From an uncultured Sphingobacteriales bacterium (GTDB taxonomy: Bacteria; Bacteroidota; Bacteroidia; Chitinophagales; Chitinophagaceae), in the NCBI GenBank assembly GCA_946479435.1, contig CAMLFX010000057.1:1-20556 (forward strand): a DNA stretch of 20,556 nucleotides. The letters are read 5' to 3'. The notes under the pieces are model-generated. The model saw nothing but the letters and a program-made list of their open reading frames with translations. It searched no databases and had not been told where the DNA came from. This document shows, piece after piece, positions 15,113 through 20,556 of the stretch; position 1 is the first letter of the stretch, and each line of letters opens with the position of its first letter. Both the position numbers and the translations under genes were made by a program.

Positions 15113-17197
15113 TTATTGTATCAGTTCAAGGAATTCATCTTCGCTAAGTATGGCGACAGTACCCAGTTTCTTTGCTTTCTCCAGTTTTGAGCCTGCGTCT
15201 TCGCCTACCACCAGGTAATTGAGTTTGCTGCTTACACCCCCAAGTATATTACCACCTTTTTCTTCAACCATAGCCTCAGCATCACTGCGCTTGAATTTGC
15301 TGAGTGTACCTGTAAACAGGAATGTTTTACCTGCAAGTGCGCCATCGGCATTTGAGTGGCCTTTATGATGATTAGCAAGGTTGACACCTGCTGCTTCCAG
15401 CAGATCGATCATGTGGCGGTTTTCGTGTGTATGAAAAAAGTGCGCTACCGATGCTGCCACTTTAGGCCCTACATCATCCAGCGATACCAGTTGTTCTTCT
15501 GTCCAGTCGTACAGGTCTTTAATATGGCTTATCGCATTGGCTAAAGTTTTGGCCATCGTTTCACCCACATGGCGTATGCCTAAACCATATATTACACGGT
15601 TCAGAGGTTGCTTTTTAGAATTTTCGATGGCAGTTTGCAGGTTGGTTATGGATTTTTCGCCAAAGCCTTCCAGCTTACGGATCGCATCGAAATTGATTTT
15701 GTATATGCCGGGTATATCTTTCAATAACCCTAACTCATAAAACTTCTGGATATTGGCACCACCCAGGTTGCGTATATCCATAGCATCTTTACTTGCGAAG
15801 TGAATAATCCGCTCCACTACCTGTGCCGGGCAACTAATATTGATACAGCGCCACACGGCTTCTTCTTCCGGTTTCTCTAATGGTTCGCCACATACGGGGC
15901 ATTCAGTTGGGAACACTATGGCTTTTTCTTTACCTGTACGCAATTCAGCCAATGGTTTCACAATGTATGGTATCACATCTCCTGCACGCTCTACCAATAC
16001 AGTATCACCTATATGCAAGTCTTTCTCGCGCACTACATCTTCGTTGAATAAAGAAATGGATGTAACGGTTACGCCACCAATAGGAGTAGGTTCAATTTTA
16101 GCCACGGGGGTTACAGAACCAGTACGACCAACCTGGAACTCAACGCGTAATAGCTTGCTGGTTGCCTGCCTTGCTTTGAATTTATATGCCACTGCCCAAC
16201 GCGGGTGGTGGGCAGTCATGCCCATCTGGTCTTGCTGTTCAAAATTGTTCACTTTTACTACAAGGCCATCCACTTCAAAAGGCAGGTCGTCGCGGCGCAG
16301 TTCAAAATCAACACAAAAATCAATTACCTGATCGATATTTTTGAAGCGCTTCATTTCTTTTACGGGCGTAGGGAAACCTAATTGATACAACCATTCCAAA
16401 GAACCGAAATGAGACCTTAATGCCTGCGGGACTTCATTCCCTTTCAGTGTATAATCGCTGATTTGATAGAGCACAGCCGATAGCTTACGTTTGCTTACTT
16501 CTTTAGTATCCAGTATTCTCAATGTACCCGATGCAGCATTGCGCGGATTAGCCAGTGGTGATAAACCGTCTGCCACACGCTGTGCATTATAAGCGGCAAA
16601 TACTTCCTTATGTATCACCACTTCACCACGAATCTCAATCTGTGAAATACCGGCTTTAACGAAAGCAGCGGACAATGGTATAGAGCGTATTTGTTTGATG
16701 TTGTTCGTTATCTCTTCACCCATTACACCATCGCCACGTGTAGCGCCACGCACCAGCTTACCATCTTCATATATCAGCGATATACTGGCACCATCATATT
16801 TAGGTTCTACACAGTACTCTATTACACCATCGCCAATAAAATCGTGGCAGCGTTTGTCCCAATCGCGCAGGTCTTCCGCATTGTAAGTATTATCCAGGCT
16901 TAGCATGGGCACCAGGTGACTAACAGCGGGGAATTTTTCGCTTAGGCCAATTGCTACTCTCTGTGTTGGAGAATCGGCAGTTATTTGTTCAGGATATTTT
17001 TCTTCAAGTGCCTTTAGCTTTTTGAAGAGCTTATCATACTCTTCATCGGCCAGCACAGGTTCACTCTGTACATAATATTTCCAATCGGCATAGTTAATGA
17101 TATTGCGCAATTGCTCAATATGCTTATCTGTTGCCTCTGCTTTCAATAGATCCTTAGCATCCTTGTAAAGGTTTTGCTCATCTTGCTTGGTGTACAT
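15113..17197 (-). CDS. ligA: NAD-dependent DNA ligase LigA
   Basis: LigA seals nicks during replication and repair using NAD+, releasing NMN and AMP (EC 6.5.1.2). The 694 residues span the full family architecture. It has an Ia domain (about 1-75) with YYVQSEPVLADEEYD, an adenylation domain with the catalytic lysine K133 in EPKYDG, and the OB fold. The Zn-binding Cys4 is C433, C436, C451 and C456. Helix-hairpin-helix repeats occupy about 475-590 (NLGGANIQKF, GLGIRHVGE, LDDVGPKVAASVAHFF). A C-terminal BRCT domain (618-694) ends the protein. It is the last gene of the pnuC-kinase-yciO-ligA run, 21 bp after yciO, and ends at the bidirectional terminator. TTTCTTTG, one base off the -7 consensus, lies just before the ATG and could give it a promoter of its own. 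Being essential, it is unlikely to be broken, and nothing looks wrong. Confidence 0.98.
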   Translation of the reverse strand: MYTKQDEQNLYKDAKDLLKAEATDKHIEQLRNIINYADWKYYVQSEPVLADEEYDKLFKKLKALEEKYPEQITADSPTQRVAIGLSEKFPAVSHLVPMLSLDNTYNAEDLRDWDKRCHDFIGDGVIEYCVEPKYDGASISLIYEDGKLVRGATRGDGVMGEEITNNIKQIRSIPLSAAFVKAGISQIEIRGEVVIHKEVFAAYNAQRVADGLSPLANPRNAASGTLRILDTKEVSKRKLSAVLYQISDYTLKGNEVPQALRSHFGSLEWLYQLGFPTPVKEMKRFKNIDQVIDFCVDFELRRDDLPFEVDGLVVKVNNFEQQDQMGMTAHHPRWAVAYKFKARQATSKLLRVEFQVGRTGSVTPVAKIEPTPIGGVTVTSISLFNEDVVREKDLHIGDTVLVERAGDVIPYIVKPLAELRTGKEKAIVFPTECPVCGEPLEKPEEEAVWRCINISCPAQVVERIIHFASKDAMDIRNLGGANIQKFYELGLLKDIPGIYKINFDAIRKLEGFGEKSITNLQTAIENSKKQPLNRVIYGLGIRHVGETMAKTLANAISHIKDLYDWTEEQLVSLDDVGPKVAASVAHFFHTHENRHMIDLLEAAGVNLANHHKGHSNADGALAGKTFLFTGTLSKFKRSDAEAMVEEKGGNILGGVSSKLNYLVVGEDAGSKLEKAKKLGTVAILSEDEFLELIQ

Positions 17198-17218
17198 GCT
17201 GCAAAGAAAATGAAAAAC

Positions 17219-17839
17219 TTAAGACAATAGATGCTCCCATTCACCCGCACCTTCCCGTATTAACTCAGGTGTACCCTGGCTGCAATCGATAACCGTAGAG
17301 GGTATCATACCACCTATCCCACTATCTATTACTATATCTACTTTATCACCAAACATATCATGCATCAATTCAGGATCGGTATAGTATTCTACATCATCCT
17401 CCATTGGCAGTGACACACTCATGATAGGGTGCTCCAGCTGGCGCACTATTTCATGACAAACTTTATGGTTGGGCACACGTATGCCCACAGTATCTTTTTT
17501 AGTCTTCAATAGCTTTGGTACCTGCTTGCTGGCTTCTAATATAAATGTATATGGGCCAGGCAAGGCATTTTTCAGCAGCCGGAAAGTAGGTGTATCCACG
17601 CTTTTTGCATAGTCGCTCAGATGGCTCAGATCGCAGCAAATAAAGGAGAACTGTGCTTTTTTAGGGTCCATATTTTTCAACCGGCAAATGCGTTCTATAG
17701 CTGCTGTGTTGTAGATATCGCAACCCAGGCCATAAATAGTATCGGTAGGGTAAATGATGATCCCGCCGTTCTTCAAACAGTTGATAACTGTATTCAAATT
17801 ACGTTGTTGGGGATCGTCTGGGTGTATATGGAGTAACAT
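17219..17839 (-). CDS. yciO: Sua5/YciO/YrdC family protein, YciO type
   Basis: Nucleotide-binding protein of the family that includes TsaC/Sua5, which makes threonylcarbamoyl-AMP for t6A in tRNAs. The 206 residues align in pattern with YciO rather than TsaC: PTDTIYGLGCD at 31-41, the DPKKAQFSFICCDLSHLSDY segment, PGPYTFIL (94-101), KKDTVGIRVPN (114-124) and PSTVID (180-185), with a short C-terminus and no Sua5 extension. YciO proteins resemble TsaC but are reported as much weaker or distinct in activity, so tRNA modification should not be assumed. It lies 20 bp after the kinase gene and 21 bp before ligA, on the same strand, most likely in one operon. Confidence 0.88.
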   Translation of the reverse strand: MLLHIHPDDPQQRNLNTVINCLKNGGIIIYPTDTIYGLGCDIYNTAAIERICRLKNMDPKKAQFSFICCDLSHLSDYAKSVDTPTFRLLKNALPGPYTFILEASKQVPKLLKTKKDTVGIRVPNHKVCHEIVRQLEHPIMSVSLPMEDDVEYYTDPELMHDMFGDKVDIVIDSGIGGMIPSTVIDCSQGTPELIREGAGEWEHLLS

Positions 17840-17859
17840 ATATATAAAGTTACAAAAAC

Positions 17860-18381
17860 CTAGCCGAGGCGTTTAATGGCTTCTATTGATGTGGATAAAC
17901 GTTCCTGTTCATTACCCCGTACATCTACCCAGGGCACACCGCTATTTTGTACTATTTCAGCATACTGCTTGTAGAAATACTCCCTTTCGTGTGGCGCAGG
18001 GTGTTCGCGTAACGGATCATCCGTCCACAGTACGTCAATATACGTAAGCAGATACAGGTCGTATTTTTTTTGCGCTATTGCCTCTAGTATATTCTTGTGG
18101 CAATAGCCATATTTTGCTTCGCTCCATACTTTTAATACATACAGGTCAGTATCGCAGATAAGATATTCATTGGCTTTTATCTCCAGCTCATCTTCGGTAA
18201 TAACTTGCCCCTTAGCAATGGCTAACAGATCTGTTTCATTATACTCACGGCCCAGTCCTTCTAAATAACCACGCGCATATTCAGGCACCCATACTGTATG
18301 TAATGCCTTAGCCAGCTCTTCGCTTAAAGTGCTTTTACCTGTCGATTCAGGCCCTATTACTACTATTTTCTTTACACTCAA
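17860..18381 (-). CDS. NadR-like nicotinamide riboside kinase (AAA_28 ATPase)
   Basis: This 173-residue P-loop kinase corresponds to the C-terminal ribosylnicotinamide kinase domain of NadR; the N-terminal DNA-binding and adenylyltransferase domains of NadR are absent. The Walker A is GPESTGKST (10-18), followed by WVPEYARGYLE (31-41), CDTD (76-79) and DVLWTDDPLREH (116-127). Known relatives phosphorylate nicotinamide riboside to NMN. The frame opens with TTG, overlapping the pnuC stop by four bases (TTGA), which points to translational coupling. No ATG suits the N-terminus. Adjacency to pnuC strongly supports a role in uptake and trapping of nicotinamide riboside. Phosphorylation of another nucleoside is the alternative. 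Confidence 0.88.
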   Translation of the reverse strand: MSVKKIVVIGPESTGKSTLSEELAKALHTVWVPEYARGYLEGLGREYNETDLLAIAKGQVITEDELEIKANEYLICDTDLYVLKVWSEAKYGYCHKNILEAIAQKKYDLYLLTYIDVLWTDDPLREHPAPHEREYFYKQYAEIVQNSGVPWVDVRGNEQERLSTSIEAIKRLG

Positions 18382-19010
18382 GCTGCGGTTTTATTATGTT
18401 GCGATTGGTACATTTTGCGCCAGCGGAAATATCCTGACACTGCCACAATGAACAGGAAGATAGTAAGTATGGCGGTAAAAGGTATGCCCTTGTGTATTTG
18501 TAATGGTATCGCTATGAGGTTCGATATATTGAGCAATATCCAGTTCTCAACCTTATGCTTTGCCAATAACCACATACCTGCCCATGCTGTGGCTGATACA
18601 ATCGCATCCCACACCGGCACATCAGAATCGGTGAATTGACTAAGTACTGTGTACAGGATAATCCAGCCTATTACAACTATAGCGCCGGTTATCAGCCAGT
18701 CCTTATTATTATTATGTGTTATGGCTGCCGGGCTTTCGCTTTCATGCCGCTTATTCCATAACACCCAGCCATATATGCTCATTACCAGGTAGTACAAATT
18801 CAGCATGGCTTCAGCATATAAGCCTACACTTGGCTTCGACATGATATACAGGTATATCACCGTACTAATGATACCTGTAGGGTACAAAGCCACATGGTTA
18901 CGATTGGCCAGCAATACACTTGCCATACCAAACACCACTGCTATAGCCTCCAGCAATGTGGTTTGTTTCAGTTGTACGATGGTTTCCTGTAAGAATATAG
19001 CTGCATCCAT
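18378..19010 (-). CDS. pnuC: Nicotinamide riboside transporter PnuC
   Basis: This 210-residue inner-membrane protein has about seven hydrophobic helices. PnuC signatures are NRNHVALYPTGIISTVIYLY near the N-terminus, LYAEAMLNLYYLVMSIYGW in the middle, and WILLNISNLIAIPLQIHKGI towards the C-terminus. PnuC passes nicotinamide riboside down its gradient, and the kinase traps it as NMN. The next gene, a NadR-like kinase, overlaps by four bases. A homologous group, PnuT, moves thiamine and is often riboswitch-controlled, but the 80-bp gap to the divergent gene leaves no room for a TPP riboswitch, and the kinase neighbour favours nicotinamide riboside. An exact -7 box, TATTTTTG, lies 7 nt before the ATG. 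Confidence 0.92.
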   Translation of the reverse strand: MDAAIFLQETIVQLKQTTLLEAIAVVFGMASVLLANRNHVALYPTGIISTVIYLYIMSKPSVGLYAEAMLNLYYLVMSIYGWVLWNKRHESESPAAITHNNNKDWLITGAIVVIGWIILYTVLSQFTDSDVPVWDAIVSATAWAGMWLLAKHKVENWILLNISNLIAIPLQIHKGIPFTAILTIFLFIVAVSGYFRWRKMYQSQHNKTAA

Positions 19011-19017
19011 GAGCGGA

Positions 19018-19025
19018 CAAAAATA
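19018..19025 (-). promoter_or_regulatory. -7 box TATTTTTG before pnuC
   Basis: On the minus strand TATTTTTG matches TAnnTTTG exactly, ending 7 nt before the pnuC ATG. No TTG occurs at the normal upstream distance. It would drive the four-gene pnuC-ligA transcript with almost no leader. Confidence 0.45.
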
Positions 19026-19090
19026 GGCAAGTACACGCTATATCTGCGCTGATGGCATTATATATGTGGTAACTTCAATAAAGCATACCC

Positions 19091-20434
19091 ATGAAAAAAA
19101 TACTATACGCACTATTTTTATTGCTGCCTGCTATGGCAAATGCGCAAATGACCACGCGCATTGTTAAAGACAACTTGTTCATACCATGGGAAATGGTGTA
19201 TGGTCCTGATAACCATCTCTGGTTGACGCAAAAGAACGGGTACATCTGCCGCCTTGATCCCGCTACAGGCGATATGGATACTTTGTACCATGAAACGAAT
19301 ACAGTGATACAAAGCGAAGGTGGTATGCTAGGTTTAGCCTTGCACCCTGACTTTACCAATAGTCCCTATGTGTATGTAGCTTATGAGTACATAAATGGTG
19401 GCAACTATACCGAACGGATAGTGCGCTATACATACAACGCAAGTACTAATGACCTGTCGGGCCACACCATATTACTGGATGATATAAAAGGGGCCAATTA
19501 CCACAATGGCTGCAGGCTGCTAATAGTAGGTGACAAACTATTCATTACCACCGGCGATGCTACAACTGCTAGTGTAGCGCAAGATGTAAATGTCATAAAC
19601 GGTAAGATATTGCGTATTAATTTAGATGGCACCATACCATCAGACAATCCTATGGCAGGTAGCCCGGTATGGTCTTTCGGTCATCGCAACCCACAGGGTA
19701 TTGTATATGCCAATAATAAACTTTATGAATCGGAACATGGTCCTAGTAACGACGATGAGGTGAACATTATACAAACCAACCGTAACTATGGCTGGCCTAA
19801 TGTAGAGGGCTACTGCAATACCTCTTCAGAGATAACTTTCTGCAATAGCAATAGCGTTGTAGAACCCATTATGGCATGGACACCTACTATTGCGGTATCA
19901 GACATTGATTATTACGACTACCCGATGTTCCCCACCTTGCAAAAGTCTTTGATAATGGCTACGCTAAAAGACCAGAAATTATATCAGCTGAAACTGAACC
20001 GTACCCTAGATGGCATTACCGGTACTGGTACCATTGCAGGTCTTACCAGCGACCGCATACGTGCCATTTGCATTGGCCCCGATGGTAATATATTCATCAG
20101 CACCAGCAATTCCAATGCTAACGGCAGTACACAAATTGATAAGATCATCGAAATCTACGACCCATCTTATACGCACGTAGCAGGTTTACACAATAATGAG
20201 GTTACTATCTATCCTAACCCAGGCAACGATATTGTTACTATCCAAACCAACACCCTTACAAATGAGAAGCAGGCATATACTATTAGTAATATGACAGGCA
20301 GTATGGTATTGCACGGTTCGCTTTCATCAGATAACAATACTATTGACATAAGTACATTGCCCGCTGGTATATATCTGATAAAAATACGTGATGCCAAAGG
20401 CGCCACCCTGAGCGGAAAGATTACAAAACATTAG
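19091..20434 (+). CDS. Secreted PQQ-type glucose/sorbosone dehydrogenase with T9SS sorting domain
   Basis: This is an exported beta-propeller enzyme of the soluble glucose dehydrogenase / L-sorbosone dehydrogenase family, expected to oxidise aldose sugars with PQQ. Of its 447 residues, 1-19 are a signal peptide (MKKILYALFLLLPAMANAQ). The propeller domain (about 22-357) shows DNLFIPWEMVYGPDNHLWLT, GGMLGLALHPDF (77-88), NYHNG (136-140, His138 being the likely base), GKILRINLDG, GHRNPQG (197-203) and SEHGPSNDDEVN (214-225), all typical of this family. The end of the protein (about 368-447) is a type A T9SS sorting domain: IYPNPGND at 373-380 and LPAGIYLIKI at 423-432. It should therefore be secreted across the outer membrane by the system that includes PorT (7426) and have its tail removed. 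It is divergent from pnuC, and the tRNA promoter directly follows. Confidence 0.92.
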   Translation: MKKILYALFLLLPAMANAQMTTRIVKDNLFIPWEMVYGPDNHLWLTQKNGYICRLDPATGDMDTLYHETNTVIQSEGGMLGLALHPDFTNSPYVYVAYEYINGGNYTERIVRYTYNASTNDLSGHTILLDDIKGANYHNGCRLLIVGDKLFITTGDATTASVAQDVNVINGKILRINLDGTIPSDNPMAGSPVWSFGHRNPQGIVYANNKLYESEHGPSNDDEVNIIQTNRNYGWPNVEGYCNTSSEITFCNSNSVVEPIMAWTPTIAVSDIDYYDYPMFPTLQKSLIMATLKDQKLYQLKLNRTLDGITGTGTIAGLTSDRIRAICIGPDGNIFISTSNSNANGSTQIDKIIEIYDPSYTHVAGLHNNEVTIYPNPGNDIVTIQTNTLTNEKQAYTISNMTGSMVLHGSLSSDNNTIDISTLPAGIYLIKIRDAKGATLSGKITKH

Positions 20435-20446
20435 ATATTAACTGTT

Positions 20447-20477
20447 TTTGGAAATTTGGTTTATAATACTATTTTTG
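20447..20477 (+). promoter_or_regulatory. Full consensus promoter of the tRNA-Phe gene
   Basis: TTTG at 20447-20450 and TATTTTTG at 20470-20477 are separated by exactly 19 nt, a complete match to the Bacteroidota primary-sigma promoter (TTTG-N19-TAnnTTTG). The predicted transcript start is within about 15 nt of the mature tRNA 5' end at 20496. A small TCCC/GGGA hairpin lies in the leader. It is the strongest promoter call in the window. Confidence 0.75.
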
Positions 20478-20495
20478 CAATCCCAATTCGGGAAT

Positions 20496-20556
20496 GGTGT
20501 GGTAGCTCAGTTGGTAGAGCAAAGGACTGAAAATCCTTGTGTCGGGGGTTCAATTC
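20496..20556 (+). tRNA. tRNA-Phe (GAA), 3' end cut by the window
   Basis: The sequence folds as a tRNA. GGTGTGG is the 5' acceptor strand, GCTC/GAGC is the D stem (20505-20520) with the loop AGTTGGTA, and AAGGA/TCCTT is the anticodon stem around CTGAAAA. The anticodon is GAA (20529-20531), giving phenylalanine. The variable loop is GTGTC, and GGGGG with TTCAATTC starts the T arm. About 61 of roughly 73 nt are present, so the 3' acceptor strand and any further tRNAs lie outside. Confidence 0.95.

Noticed and set aside
19011..19090. TPP riboswitch before pnuC (as for the thiamine transporter PnuT)
   Set aside because: Only 80 bp lie between the divergent genes and no THI-box-like sequence is present; the kinase neighbour favours nicotinamide riboside.
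1..20556. Mobile elements, CRISPR arrays, defence or toxin-antitoxin systems
   Set aside because: No transposase, integrase, regularly spaced repeats or recognisable defence proteins were seen on either strand; the gene content is metabolic and secretory core.

Overview
The window reads as a chromosomal housekeeping segment of a member of the phylum Bacteroidota, probably in or near the Chitinophagales/Sphingobacteriales. Four things point there. Promoter-like TAnnTTTG boxes sit in front of several genes, including a complete TTTG-N19-TAnnTTTG promoter before the tRNA. There is a PorT/SprT-type component of the type IX secretion system (T9SS). A secreted protein carries a T9SS C-terminal sorting domain (YPNP ... 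LPAGIYLIKI). Signal peptides end in -AQ. I see no insertion sequence, integrase, CRISPR array, rRNA or obvious defence island. Gene families, gene spacing and strand layout look like ordinary core genome.

Layout, left to right. 1-1471 (-) is the N-terminal part of a large secreted multi-PKD protein that runs off the left edge. A 353-bp divergent spacer with a near-perfect palindrome follows. On the + strand come acetyl-CoA synthetase (acs), a secreted TPR protein and diaminopimelate decarboxylase (lysA), closed by a strong terminator. An unrecognised 163-aa protein (-) lies back to back with a LOG-family nucleotide hydrolase (+), which has its own terminator. Then come porT/sprT (+) and two very small genes, a 41-aa single-helix membrane protein (+) and a 56-aa helical protein (-). 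A Bcr/CflA-type drug efflux transporter (-) follows. Next is a - strand group: a secreted 301-aa protein, methionine synthase lacking its homocysteine domain (metH), and a PAP2-like membrane protein whose start overlaps the metH stop. A DUF4190-like membrane protein (+) ends at a bidirectional hairpin shared with ligA. Then a compact - strand operon reads pnuC, NadR-like kinase, yciO, ligA. A secreted PQQ-type sugar dehydrogenase with a T9SS tail (+) and a tRNA-Phe cut by the right edge finish the window.

How genes work together. PorT belongs to the outer-membrane machinery that would export the sorting-domain-tagged sugar dehydrogenase, and perhaps the PKD protein if its unseen C-terminus carries a sorting domain. 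PnuC plus the NadR-like kinase form a nicotinamide riboside salvage pair feeding NMN/NAD; they are co-directional with the NAD-consuming, NMN-producing DNA ligase. MetH and lysA cover methionine and lysine/diaminopimelate biosynthesis, and acs activates acetate.

The points most worth a second look are the -7-like boxes only 4-7 nt from start codons (possible leaderless mRNAs), the palindrome in the PKD/acs spacer, the MetH without an adjacent homocysteine module, two small genes that length cut-offs would miss, and two look-alike hairpins upstream of porT and of the 56-aa gene. I did not find a convincing previously undescribed multi-gene system.
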